Shown one piece after another: positions 33,871-42,017 of a stretch of DNA of 64,000 bases. How positions within the stretch are numbered: the stretch's first letter is position 1; the number at the start of each line of letters is the position of its first letter. Source of the DNA: Bradyrhizobium yuanmingense (lineage in GTDB: Bacteria > Pseudomonadota > Alphaproteobacteria > Rhizobiales > Xanthobacteraceae); assembly GCF_900094575.1 (NCBI RefSeq), contig NZ_FMAE01000006.1, forward strand, positions 124,001 to 188,000. Direction: 5' to 3'. The notes beneath the pieces were generated by a model. The model was not told where the DNA came from, ran no database searches, and was given only the letters and a program-made list of their open reading frames with translations. The position numbers and the translations under genes are program-made.

Positions 33871-34623
33871 TCAGCAGCGTATCTCGACGCGAGGCATTTC
33901 ATCGAAGGTCTGGCCGCGATAGTGCCTACCCGTGCTCTTCTTGCGAACGCCGCCCCACTGCTTGAAAAAGAAGGCCGTCCCCGCCTCACGACATGCTGCT
34001 TCAATCTCGGCGACCCATTGCTCCTCCATCGGACGCGCACGAGGCCCGCTCTCACCACCGACGATGGCCCACTGGATACCACTCAGACCGGCCCGCGCCA
34101 CGGACCCGAGCAGCGGCTCGAACGACACGAACCTGATGGCGGCATCGACCTTGCGCAAATCGTCGATGCGTCCAAGAAAATCGGCGCTCTCTACACTTGT
34201 CCCGAGCCACACGTTCGGAAGCACCGGCAGCGACGCCGTGATGCCAGCCATCCGATCCGGTCGCTTCGTCAGAATTTGGTAGGTGTGCTGCGGCGTTGTC
34301 TGCATCGTCTTCCAGACAGCGGAAATGAACTCCGCTGGTACTGCATCGTGAAACAGGTCCGACATAGAGTTCACGAAAATCCGGCGCGGCTTCTTCCAGC
34401 TTGCCGGTATGCCGAGCGCAGCGCGATCAAGCCGGACCTTGCCGGCCCAGACCGCGCGCTTGCCGCTCTTACGGGTCAGCCCGCGATACTTCGGCATGCC
34501 CATCGCATCCAGGCGCGCCGCCATGCGCATGGCGTAGCAGTTCGTGCAGCCGGGCGAGAGCACCGTGCAACCAGCGACAGGGTTCCACGTCGCGTCGGTC
34601 CACTCGATTGAGGTGTCAGCCAT
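33871..34623 (-). CDS. DUF5131 (phage Gp37/Gp68-like) three-Cys-motif protein
   Basis: A 250-residue protein of the DUF5131 family, found in phages and genomic islands. The N-terminus is diagnostic: TSIEWTDATWNPVAGC, then cysteines at about 19, 26 and 29 (C-x6-C-x2-C), which resembles a radical-SAM-like metal site. Later segments are FVNSMSDLFHD, YQILTKRPDR, VWLGTSVES, RFVSFEPLLG and WAIVGGESGPRARPM. The biochemical role is unknown. Its ATG overlaps the stop of the TcmP gene (TGATG), confirming that the pair is one unit. No alternative start needs to be considered. Confidence 0.88.
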   Translation of the reverse strand: MADTSIEWTDATWNPVAGCTVLSPGCTNCYAMRMAARLDAMGMPKYRGLTRKSGKRAVWAGKVRLDRAALGIPASWKKPRRIFVNSMSDLFHDAVPAEFISAVWKTMQTTPQHTYQILTKRPDRMAGITASLPVLPNVWLGTSVESADFLGRIDDLRKVDAAIRFVSFEPLLGSVARAGLSGIQWAIVGGESGPRARPMEEQWVAEIEAACREAGTAFFFKQWGGVRKKSTGRHYRGQTFDEMPRVEIRC

Positions 34624-35456
34624 CACAAATCCATCGTTGTCTGCCGCATCGGGTCACGGATCGCCTCCCACAGCTTTCGACCAAGGCTGTGTCCGCTGAC
34701 GAACACCAGCCAGTATAGACGCTGCCGCTTTGAGCCAACGATCAGCTCTACGCCCTTTGCAGGCGTCGTGCCAAGCTTGCAGATTTCGTCGATCCAGTAC
34801 TTCATCAGTGCCGCCCTGAACGATGCTATCGCCTGCTTTTGGTTGACGTGTCCCTTCCACCCCGGCGCAAACGTGTCGAACACGCCACTCTGTTTGCTGT
34901 ATTCATCAAGATTGCGCTGGAGGTCCTGCACGCTAACGTGAATGAGCATGTCCACCTTCAGCTTCGAGAGCTTCCTGATGATCTCGAAAGACAGGCCTTC
35001 TAGGTTGTACGGGTCCAAGAACGCGAAGTGCAGTCCACTTGGGTTCAGCGCTGCGACGATCTTGTCAACTGCGACATCGGCTGGGTCGCTATAGCAAACA
35101 GGTCCGCCGCCGAGTGCTCGAAGGCGTTTCTCCACGGCAGCAGAGTTGCTTGGGTCGAGATCGTTGAGATGCATCTCAGTGAAGGGCACTGTCTGCTGCG
35201 CCGCCCTGTAGGCGACAAGCGGGCTCCCATCGATGATGCGTTTGGTGCCGTTGATTAACGAACGACCGGGGCCGGAGAACAGCTCGATGTATGCGGCCCC
35301 GGCGTGCCACGCAGGCGGAGGGATGTACTTCTTCCGCGCCGCACTCGAAATCTCAATGTACTGCCGCACGCGCGCATGCTTCTCGGTAGCCCACGGACCG
35401 ACCTCGCTCACTTTGAGCCCGTCGTCAGGATCGATTTTGACTTCCTTCTTTGCCAT
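34623..35456 (-). CDS. tcmP: Three-Cys-motif partner protein TcmP
   Basis: A 277-residue protein of the TcmP family (TIGR04474), named for its constant pairing with three-Cys-motif proteins like the next gene. It begins with the typical KVSEVGPWATEKHARVRQY. ELFSGPGRS (about residue 57), LNDLD and FAFLDPYNLEGLSFEII look like motif I, the acidic strand and the DPPY-like motif of a Rossmann methyltransferase, which suggests a SAM-dependent activity; this is inference. ATG 35456 has GGGGAG upstream; the frame extends to 35591 but without family similarity. Co-transcribed with the overlapping DUF5131 gene. Confidence 0.85.
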   Translation of the reverse strand: MAKKEVKIDPDDGLKVSEVGPWATEKHARVRQYIEISSAARKKYIPPPAWHAGAAYIELFSGPGRSLINGTKRIIDGSPLVAYRAAQQTVPFTEMHLNDLDPSNSAAVEKRLRALGGGPVCYSDPADVAVDKIVAALNPSGLHFAFLDPYNLEGLSFEIIRKLSKLKVDMLIHVSVQDLQRNLDEYSKQSGVFDTFAPGWKGHVNQKQAIASFRAALMKYWIDEICKLGTTPAKGVELIVGSKRQRLYWLVFVSGHSLGRKLWEAIRDPMRQTTMDL

Positions 35457-35532
35457 CCAATCAGCTCCCCTACCGGAGTTACTACCACACGGCCAGAGGT
35501 TGAGGGTTAACGCGACAGCACTTTCTCGAAGG

Positions 35533-35911
35533 CTACCCCTGCCTCCCTGCAATGATCTCCTGCAACGTCGCCACATGCCGTGCGAACGCACCGCGGCCGG
35601 CGGCGGTGGCGGTCACCGTAGTCTGCGGCTTCTTCCCCACAAACGCCTTCTCCACCGAGACATAGCCCGCCTTGGCCAAGGTTCTCGATATGGGCGCCGA
35701 GATTGCCGTCGGTGGCGCCGGTGAGCTTCTTCAGGCGGACGAATTCGAGCCCCACCTCCGCAGGGAGGGCATTCAGCGCGGCCATGATCTTCAGGCGCAG
35801 CGGCTGGTGGATGATCTCGTCGAGATCGGCCGGGCGCTTGCTGGAGATCGACTTTTCGCCGCGCGAGCAATCGGCTACACGGGAATTGCATTTTCCCCCG
35901 TGTGCTCGCAA
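35533..35911 (-). pseudogene. Winged-helix transcriptional regulator, frameshifted
   Basis: The leftward frame from about 35911 encodes the N-terminal half of a winged-helix regulator (ADLDEIIHQPLRLKIMAAL, then LEFVRLKKLTGATDGNLGAHIENL). At about 35680 the sequence cttggccaagg carries one base more than a continuous reading needs. With one G removed, the frame continues as AKAGYVSVEKAFVGKK, QTTVTATAAGRGAFARHV and ATLQEIIAGRQG to a stop at 35533-35535. The unshifted frame instead gives nonsense to 35507. No good start codon is in frame either; an ATG at about 35895 with GGGGGA upstream lies in another frame. It is either a recent pseudogene or a sequencing error. It is divergent from the IclR gene. 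Confidence 0.75.
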
Positions 35912-35936
35912 AAGCTAATCCAACAAGGCCCAAAGG

Positions 35937-36701
35937 ATGACTGAGAAGCTGCAGCCGGGCGCGCCCGCCCTGGAAAAGGGACTGGACCTCCTGGAGGCGC
36001 TGGCGGGCGCCGCACGCGGTCTCAGCCAGAAGCAGCTCGCCGAACGCGTCGGCCGCTCCGTGAGCGAGATCTTCCGGATGCTGGTGGCGCTGGAGCGCCG
36101 GGGCTATGTCGCGCGCGACCCCGCGACCGGCGAATACACTTTGACGCTGAAGCTGTTCCGGATCGCTTCGCAATTCCCGCCGACCGAGCGGCTGCTGAAG
36201 GCGGCGCTGCCGGTAATGGAGCAGCTCGCCTCGCGCGTCCAACTGTCCTGCCACCTGACGGTGCTGCACGGCGAGCAGTTCATGGTGATCGCCCGGATCG
36301 AGCCGGAATGGTTGATGGGCTGGTCGGTCAAGGTCGGCGCGGTGTTTCCGCTCACCCAGCAATACGCGTCGGCGAAGGTTCTGGCGGCCTTTCAGCTCGA
36401 GGGGCGGCGCCAGGAGCTGGCGCAGGTCATCGCGACCAATGACCGGATCAGCACCAAGAAGGCGCTTGCGGCGCTCGACCGCATTTCCTCGGAGGGTGGA
36501 AACTTCTCCAATGACGATGGCTATACGCGCATCCTTGCCTATAGCTGCCCGATCATCGAAGTCTCCGGCCGGGCAGTGGCCGCGATGACCGTCCCGCTGG
36601 TGAGGCAGGATCAAATCCCCGCCGCGGAAGCCAGCGCCATCGCCGCGGAGCTGCGCAGCGCGGCCAGGATCGTATCCGAGAAGATCGGCGGCGTTTCCTA
36701 G
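35937..36701 (+). CDS. IclR family transcriptional regulator
   Basis: A 254-residue IclR regulator. An N-terminal winged helix (ALEKGLDLLEALAG, LSQKQLAERVGRSVSEIFRMLVALERRGYV, about 10-65) is followed by the effector-binding GAF-like domain with VMEQLASRVQLSCHL and a C-terminal segment ILAYSCPIIEVSGRAVAAMTVP. Such proteins control aromatic and carboxylic-acid catabolism operons by binding small acids. It stands alone; the nearest metabolic operon is the decarboxylase/SBP/SDR set about 3 kb to the right, which makes it a candidate regulator. It starts only 25 bases from the broken winged-helix gene. Confidence 0.9.
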   Translation: MTEKLQPGAPALEKGLDLLEALAGAARGLSQKQLAERVGRSVSEIFRMLVALERRGYVARDPATGEYTLTLKLFRIASQFPPTERLLKAALPVMEQLASRVQLSCHLTVLHGEQFMVIARIEPEWLMGWSVKVGAVFPLTQQYASAKVLAAFQLEGRRQELAQVIATNDRISTKKALAALDRISSEGGNFSNDDGYTRILAYSCPIIEVSGRAVAAMTVPLVRQDQIPAAEASAIAAELRSAARIVSEKIGGVS

Positions 36702-37126
36702 GACGTGGACGCATAAACGTCGGCTTACCAGTAAAGCGGAAGCTCGGACCTTTGGGCGTGATCGGCAGCTTGTGACCCGATGGCGAAGTTCGGTTTGGTT
36801 CAGATATGGTCAGCTGATCGGGGGGACACCGGAAGTGACGCAGGGTCGTTCGAGCCGGCTCTTTTGACCAGAGCGGACATTTGCGCCTGCGTGCTACGGT
36901 CGGCTTCGCTCATTGGGAGGTGAATGAAACAGGGCAGTCTTGTGCCTTCACTTCCCCAGTCGGAGAGCCGCTCTGCTCGAACTCGGCGGAGGGACAGTTC
37001 GGAGGTGCACGCTAGCGGGCATTTGAGTGGCCGTGCTGCCAGGGCTTGCAATTGAGGTCTGCGATTTTAGGAACGTCGGACGCAAAAGCAAGTTGCGGCA
37101 TCAAACAGACTTCAAGGATCAACGTC
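36702..37126. other. Non-coding stretch, only a promoter candidate seen
   Basis: These 425 bases between the IclR gene and the membrane protein have lower GC than the flanks and no credible long gene. A 43-codon frame at 36924-37055 has gggagg three bases before its ATG but a composition typical of chance. Degenerate fragments such as gagcggacatttg resemble intergenic repeats seen in rhizobia. A candidate sigma-EcfG promoter is at its right end. Confidence 0.5.
37070..37094 (+). promoter_or_regulatory. Candidate sigma-EcfG promoter for the downstream membrane protein
   Basis: ggaac at 37070-37074 is followed after 16 bases by agtt at 37091-37094, close to the general-stress consensus GGAAC-N16/17-CGTT of alphaproteobacteria; only the first base of the -10 element differs. 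It is 33 bases before the ATG at 37127. Confidence 0.5.
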
Positions 37127-38065
37127 ATGGCCAACTCTCCCGAAATGGTTCATTCAAGCCACCGCACGCCCCCTCAGACGAGCGATGTCGTTCCCGCCGA
37201 CGAAATTCGCACAATCATGTTGAATCAGGTTGCGTGGGGCGCGGTTTTCGCGGGTGCAGCCATCGCGCTTGTGATGCAGATTATTCTAAACATGATCGGC
37301 CTTGGCGTGGGTTTATCCACGGTAGACGTTGGGGAAGGTAGCACGCCCAGCGCAAGCTCGATGTCGGTTGGTGCAGGTATCTGGTTTATAGTTTCCGGCA
37401 TTCTGGCTGCGGCACTGGGCGGCTACATAGCCGGTCGGCTTTCTGGCAAGGCGTCTGCTTCAACGACGGCTTATCATGGATTAATGTCATGGGCAGTCTC
37501 AACGCTGGCGGTGATGTATCTGCTTTCTTCCGCCGCTTCCGGCTTGGCTGGTGGCGCTCTCAGCACAGCATCTTCCGCTTTGGGCGGAGCGGGCAAAGCG
37601 CTGGGAGGGTCGGTCCAAACGGCAGTTCAAGCGGCAGCGCCTACGCTGAACAATGTTAGCGACCCGATGGCTGCCATCGAAAGCAAAGTTAAAGGCGCCT
37701 CGGGAGGGCAAGATCCCGCCGCGCTTCGTGATGCCGCGGCCACAGCCGTCCGCGCGGCGCTAACGGGTGACGCTTCTCAGCAGTCAGCGGCTAACGACAA
37801 GGCCGCCGAAGCTTTAGCCAAGGCTCAGAACATATCACAAGACGAAGCAAAGGCGCAGATCAGTCAGTACCAACAGCAGTATAAAGAAGCGGTAGCCAAG
37901 GCGAAGGAGCAGGCAAAGCAGGCGGCGGATACAGCTGCCAAGCGTGTCTCACAAGGTGCATTGTTCGCGGCAGTGGCATTGTTACTGGGCGCCTTGGCCG
38001 CGTTCTTTGCAGGGCAAGCAGGGGCCGTGAATCCAACAGTGTCGGCGCAAGTCGCCCGTCGATGA
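37127..38065 (+). CDS. PhnA-like multi-pass membrane protein
   Basis: A 312-residue protein from ATG 37127, with aagga about eleven bases upstream. Hydrophobic helices at about residues 33-60 (VAWGAVFAGAAIALVMQIILNMIG), 83-105 and 113-145 form a membrane domain with Gly-rich packing (GGYIAGRLSG). A long Ala/Gln/Lys helix follows (about 210-280, repeated KAKEQAKQAADTAAKRV), and a last helix near 283-303. This matches proteins annotated in Rhizobiales as PhnA-like, which often accompany stress proteins. No phosphonate function is implied. It is followed by a YsnF/AvaK gene. Confidence 0.7.
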   Translation: MANSPEMVHSSHRTPPQTSDVVPADEIRTIMLNQVAWGAVFAGAAIALVMQIILNMIGLGVGLSTVDVGEGSTPSASSMSVGAGIWFIVSGILAAALGGYIAGRLSGKASASTTAYHGLMSWAVSTLAVMYLLSSAASGLAGGALSTASSALGGAGKALGGSVQTAVQAAAPTLNNVSDPMAAIESKVKGASGGQDPAALRDAAATAVRAALTGDASQQSAANDKAAEALAKAQNISQDEAKAQISQYQQQYKEAVAKAKEQAKQAADTAAKRVSQGALFAAVALLLGALAAFFAGQAGAVNPTVSAQVARR

Positions 38066-38520
38066 CAACAACGACCCGAGAAATCGACTTCAGCTCGAAC
38101 AACCAAGTTCGTCAGCTCACCGAAAGGCGTCGCTTCAGCGCTTTGTCCCTCGTTCGTTGAAGCAGGCGACCTGATCATGCATCATCTCTGGCAGATGATC
38201 AGGAAGGTGGTCGCGCGCGGACGAGCGGCTCCAAACGATCGTCTTTGGCGACCGTGGCTTCATTCGCGGCATGGATGGTTACGCAATCGCTCCGGGTTTT
38301 GTCGGACTAAGGACGAGGTGAGTGTTCGATAAGCTGATTTGCAGCCTGTCGCGACAGTATGCTCGCATCGCCGCCGGTCCAAATCTAAGAGCGGTAGCTC
38401 CAAGCTCGCGTCGTTGCCCGGCAGCCCCGACTATAGCGAGCGCTTCGCAAACCTTGCGAAAAAAATTAAGAACGATGCGTTGTCTCTGACGTTGGGCGCA
38501 TGTCCATAGAGGAGGCAAAC
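38066..38520. other. Non-coding stretch with a hairpin and a promoter candidate
   Basis: No gene is supported in these 455 bases. Complementary arms ctgatcat (38171-38178) and atgatcag (38195-38202) could form a stem loop, about 105 bases after the previous stop, and might end that transcript. The right end holds a stress promoter candidate. Confidence 0.5.
38469..38493 (+). promoter_or_regulatory. Candidate sigma-EcfG promoter for the YsnF/AvaK gene
   Basis: agaac at 38469-38473, exactly 16 bases, then cgtt at 38490-38493. It matches GGAAC-N16-CGTT except for the first base. The ATG follows 28 bases later, after a strong ggagg ribosome site at 38511-38515. Confidence 0.55.
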
Positions 38521-39294
38521 ATGCAAGGACAATGCGTGGTAGCAGTATACAACTCTCGTAACGATGCAGAGGAAGCGTACCGTGCTGTGGTCGGTTCAGG
38601 CGTTCCAGCAGATCATGTGAGGCTGAGCAATCAGCCATCACAGTCAAGCAGCGAAAGAGCAAGCGAAAGCTCGGATGGAGGAAGTTTCTGGGACTGGCTG
38701 TTTGGAAGCGATGTACCGGCAGACGAGCGCCGCCTGTATGAAAGCCACATGGAAAGGGGCGGCACCGCATTGTCGGTGCTAGTGGATGCTCCCACCATGG
38801 CCGATCTCGAACGCATCGAAGGTGTGCTGCAGGAGTACAATCCGGTCGAGATCCACGAAGAAAATGGGGGCGGCTCGACAGCGGTCGGAAGCGGAGTGTC
38901 AGGACCCTCAGTGAGGCAAGAAGGGTATGACTCTCAAGGCCACGAACCCGAGAAGGTTATCCCTCTCCCGGAAGAAGAATTGAAGGTGGGCAAACGGGCC
39001 ACCGAAACCGTCAAGCATATAAGAACTTACGTAGTCGAGGAGCCTGTACAAAAGGACGTACAACTGCGCGATGAGCGAACTGTCATCGAGCGCCGTCCAG
39101 CTACGGGAGCTGCGACAGGGCAACCAACGGAACGGGAGTACGAGGTGCGAGAGCTGCATGAGGAGCCCGTAGTCCAGAAGGAGACTCGAGCCGGTGAAGA
39201 ACTGGTGGTACGCAAAGAAGCGGCCGAACGTACTGAGAGAGTTGCTGATACGGTGAAGAAAACCAGGGCCGACATCGACAAGACTGAGCGTTGA
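38521..39294 (+). CDS. YsnF/AvaK domain stress protein (DUF2382)
   Basis: A 257-residue soluble protein. The first 110 residues (CVVAVYNSRNDAEEAYRAVVGSG, FGSDVPADERRLYESHMERGGTALSV) form a general-stress 17M-like domain. A Gly/Ser linker follows, and residues 145-250 are the DUF2382 domain, with alternating charged strands (KVGKRATETVKHIRTYVV, RDERTVIERRP, REYEVRELHEEPVVQKE). The family is tied to stress responses but its biochemistry is unknown. The start at 38521 follows ggaggcaaac; upstream in-frame codons add MSIEEAN. A strong terminator follows. Confidence 0.85.
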   Translation: MQGQCVVAVYNSRNDAEEAYRAVVGSGVPADHVRLSNQPSQSSSERASESSDGGSFWDWLFGSDVPADERRLYESHMERGGTALSVLVDAPTMADLERIEGVLQEYNPVEIHEENGGGSTAVGSGVSGPSVRQEGYDSQGHEPEKVIPLPEEELKVGKRATETVKHIRTYVVEEPVQKDVQLRDERTVIERRPATGAATGQPTEREYEVRELHEEPVVQKETRAGEELVVRKEAAERTERVADTVKKTRADIDKTER

Positions 39295-39673
39295 GCTAGC
39301 TGATCAACCGCCGGCATCAAAGATCGGCAGTGGCGAGTGAGGGCGGCTTTGGGCCGCTCTCACTTGCTCGGATATTAAAATAGTCGTGCGTCAGAGCGAA
39401 AGCGCCAGCACTTCATCGGCCTTACAGCTGTTGGCTCACATGCACGGTAGATCGGACGCGGGGGCCGTGCTCACTTCGACCGCCGCTTGTGGCCCTTAGG
39501 CGAGGTTCAGGCGGCGTACACGTTGGTTGGGACAGAGCGGGAGCGACCGGCCGAGCTTCCAAACGGCGCTGATGACCCGAAGGCGACATCGACCAAACGT
39601 CTAATCGGCCCTTCAACTCACCTGTGTGCCCTTATGTTATTGTATCCCTTCCGAGAACTCGATGGAGGGAAGG
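39295..39673. other. Non-coding stretch after the stress gene
   Basis: These 379 bases contain the terminator of the stress gene at the left end and nothing else I can support. Short frames on both strands (for example 39487-39708 and the leftward 39422-39616) have no recognisable domain and shadow-like composition. Confidence 0.5.
39336..39364 (+). terminator. Terminator of the YsnF/AvaK gene
   Basis: agtgagggcggc at 39336-39347 pairs with gccgctctcact at 39353-39364 (one G-T wobble) around a five-base loop, 42 bases past the stop. It is followed by tgctcggatattaaaat. Confidence 0.7.
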
Positions 39674-39943
39674 ATGGACATCCGATGGAAATTGACGGCG
39701 CCGGGTGAAGCGTTCAACGCGCACGACTTGGATTCCATCATGGAGTTCTTTGCTGACGATTGTATCTTGGAGATGCCGAGGGGAAGCAAGCCTTGGGGCT
39801 CCCGCTTCGAAGGCAAACGCAACGTACGAGACGGGCTCGCGACGCGCTTTGAAGGCTTGCCGGATGTTCACTACGGCGACGCCGAGCATTTTGCGGATAC
39901 GATGGCAAACACGGGCATTTCAAAATGGACGCTCACGCTCTAA
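39674..39943 (+). pseudogene. NTF2-like (SnoaL) protein, truncated at the 3' end
   Basis: An 89-residue frame from ATG 39674, with ggagggaagg directly upstream. It has a clear SnoaL/NTF2-like beginning: GEAFNAHDLDSIMEFFADDCILEMPRG, GSRFEGKRNVRDGLATRFEGLPDVHYG, then HFADTMANTGISKWTLT and a stop. Complete members are about 130-145 residues and continue with two more strands after SKWTLTG. The frame stops where the convergent SDR gene ends, the two overlapping by four bases, so the last third has been lost in the joining of two segments. It is probably a remnant. Confidence 0.7.
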
Positions 39944-40695
39944 CCGGCGGTCATGCCGGCATCGACGATCCAGGCCGCGCCGTTCACGTGAGCAGCCTCG
40001 TCGGATGCGAGGAAGGCAACGATGTTCGCGACGTCCTGCGGTCGTCCGTGCGCGCTCGCAGCATTTCGACGCATTGTGATGGCGCCCTCGCGCGCCTGGC
40101 CTTCCAACTCCCGGATCATGCGCGACTCGACCGGACCGGGCAGAACGGCGTTGACCCTGATCTTCGTTCCGGCGACATCGAGCGCTGCCGTGCGCGTCAG
40201 TCCGAGCACGGCGTGCTTGGAGGCGACGTAGCCTGCGAGCCCTGCACGTCCGCGGATCGCGGACGTAGATGCGGTGTTGATGATCGCGCCCGTCCCGCGT
40301 TGCATCATCCTGGCGATCACGTGCTTGAGGCCGAGGAAAACGCCCTTGACGTTCACCTGCAGCAATTGATCGAACGTTTCGTCGGGATATTCGTGAAGAG
40401 GAGCGACGACGCCCTCGATGCCCGCGTTGTTGGCGAAGATGCCGATCGGCCCCAGACGTGCTTCGGTCGCCTCTACGAATGCGATCGTATCCTGAGCGAG
40501 GGAGACATCCGCGCGGATGGCGAGCGCCCTTGCCCCGGCCTTCTCGACCAGCTGCGCGGTGGCGCGTGCAGCCGCTTCGTCGCGGTCGACGATCGCGACC
40601 GCAGCGCTCATCTGCGCCAACTTTAGCGCAATGGCGCGCCCGATATCGCCCCCGCCGCCCGTGACCAGCGCGACCGGCCGATCAGTGCCACTCAC
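39940..40695 (-). CDS. Short-chain dehydrogenase/reductase (SDR)
   Basis: A 251-residue classical SDR. The cofactor motif is VTGGGGDIGRAIA, the acidic residue in AIVDRDE after strand 2 indicates NAD rather than NADP preference, NNAG is at about 90, the catalytic Ser is in INTASTSA, and the YVASK pair supplies Tyr and Lys. C-terminal AHVNGAAWIVDAGMTAG is normal. The start is GTG, overlapping the stop of the upstream substrate-binding protein gene (GTGA). It is the last gene of a three-gene operon; its substrate is unknown but is likely a hydroxy or keto acid of that pathway. Confidence 0.9.
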   Translation of the reverse strand: MSGTDRPVALVTGGGGDIGRAIALKLAQMSAAVAIVDRDEAAARATAQLVEKAGARALAIRADVSLAQDTIAFVEATEARLGPIGIFANNAGIEGVVAPLHEYPDETFDQLLQVNVKGVFLGLKHVIARMMQRGTGAIINTASTSAIRGRAGLAGYVASKHAVLGLTRTAALDVAGTKIRVNAVLPGPVESRMIRELEGQAREGAITMRRNAASAHGRPQDVANIVAFLASDEAAHVNGAAWIVDAGMTAG

Positions 40696-41933
40696 GACTT
40701 CAGGAACTCGCAGCCGCCATCCGCCAGCGGCCGCCAGGCCTCGGACGGCGCGATGGTCTTGACCAGCTTGTAATAGTCCCAGGAATATTTGGAATCGCTG
40801 GGGGTCTTCACCTCGAACAGATACATGTTGTGCAGCTTGCGACCGTCGGCGCGCACGCTACCCTTGCCGAAAAGAGGATCGTCGGTCGGCAGCTTCTTCA
40901 TCTGTTCGACCACCGCCTTGCCGTCGCTGGAGGCGCCAAGCGCATCAACGGCCTTCAGATAATGCAGCGTCGTGGCGTAGGCACCCGCATGCAGCGCGGT
41001 CGGATAGCGGCCGTTGTTGCGCGGCGCGAATCGCTTGGTCCAGGCACGCGTATCGTCATTCAGATCCCAATAGAAAGCTTCGGTGAACTGCAGCCCCTGC
41101 GCAATCTTCAAGCCGAGCGAATGCACGTCGCTGAGATACAGCACGGTCGCCACCACGCGCTGGCCGCCTTGCGGAATCCCGAATTCGACGGCCTGCTTGA
41201 TGGAGTTGATGGTGTCGCCGCCGGCGTTGATCAATGCGATGATTTCCGCCTTCGAAGACTGCGCCTGCAACAGGAAGGATGAGAAATCCTGCGTGTTGAT
41301 CGGCGTGCGGACGCCGCCGAGAACCTTGCCGCCGAATTTCTGCACGACGTTCTTGATGTCGCCTTCCATGGCATGACCGAAGGCGTAGTCGGCAGTGAGC
41401 AGGAACCAGCTCTTGCCGCCGCTCTCGACGACGGCGCGCGCGACACCCGACGAGAGCGCGTAAGTGTCGTAGGTCCAGTGCACGAGATTGGGCGAGCAGG
41501 ACTTGCCGGTCAGGTCCGACGACGAGGCGCCGGAGACCAGCAGCGTCTTGTTGTTCTGCTGCACGACGTTGCGCACCGCGAGGGCGACGGCCGAGTTCGG
41601 CGCATCGACGATGACATCGACGCCTTGCCGGTCGATCCACTCGCGCGCGATATTGGCGCCGAGATCAGCCTTGTTCATGTGGTCGCCGCTGATGATCTCG
41701 ATCGGCCGGGTCATCCTGGGAGACGATGCCTGGAAATCCTCGACCGCCATCCTTGCCGCCAGCAGCGAGCCCGGGCCGGTGACATCGGCATAGAGGCTGG
41801 ACATATCAGTCAGCACGCCGATGCGGAGCGGCTTTGCTTCTTGCGCCCGTGCACCGAGCCCCGTCATGCCCAACGCCAATCCGCCGGCGCCAGCCAGCAG
41901 CCGGCGGCGGCTCACTCGAAATCGTGCTGCCAT
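40692..41933 (-). CDS. ABC transporter substrate-binding protein, branched-chain amino acid/aromatic acid type
   Basis: A 413-residue periplasmic binding protein of the LivK-like Peripla_BP_6 family. The N-terminus SRRRLLAGAGGLALG resembles a Tat signal, with cleavage near ARAQ. LRIGVLTDMSSLYADVTGPGSL is the ligand-binding opening, and GDHMNKADLGANIAREWID and FFLLTADYAFGHAMEGD follow. Such proteins bind aliphatic or aromatic acids. The permease and ATPase genes are not in the window, so this is an orphan SBP. GGAGG precedes ATG 41933; the frame upstream to 41999 is rejected. Confidence 0.9.
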   Translation of the reverse strand: MAARFRVSRRRLLAGAGGLALGMTGLGARAQEAKPLRIGVLTDMSSLYADVTGPGSLLAARMAVEDFQASSPRMTRPIEIISGDHMNKADLGANIAREWIDRQGVDVIVDAPNSAVALAVRNVVQQNNKTLLVSGASSSDLTGKSCSPNLVHWTYDTYALSSGVARAVVESGGKSWFLLTADYAFGHAMEGDIKNVVQKFGGKVLGGVRTPINTQDFSSFLLQAQSSKAEIIALINAGGDTINSIKQAVEFGIPQGGQRVVATVLYLSDVHSLGLKIAQGLQFTEAFYWDLNDDTRAWTKRFAPRNNGRYPTALHAGAYATTLHYLKAVDALGASSDGKAVVEQMKKLPTDDPLFGKGSVRADGRKLHNMYLFEVKTPSDSKYSWDYYKLVKTIAPSEAWRPLADGGCEFLKS

Positions 41934-42017
41934 GGGCAGACCCTCCTTTGCCTTATGCGTGTTTCTTCCCAATTTTCGTCGCCCGCATGTACATCGCACG
42001 CAGGCTGATCTTGTCGT

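Noticed and set aside
36800..37051. Leftward 83-codon frame with phrases like those of spurious rhizobial ORFs
   Set aside because: It is likely an intergenic repeat remnant; there is no ribosome site and no domain.
36924..37055. A 43-codon frame with a strong gggagg site
   Set aside because: The site is only three bases from the ATG, and the peptide is Ser/Arg-rich without any feature.
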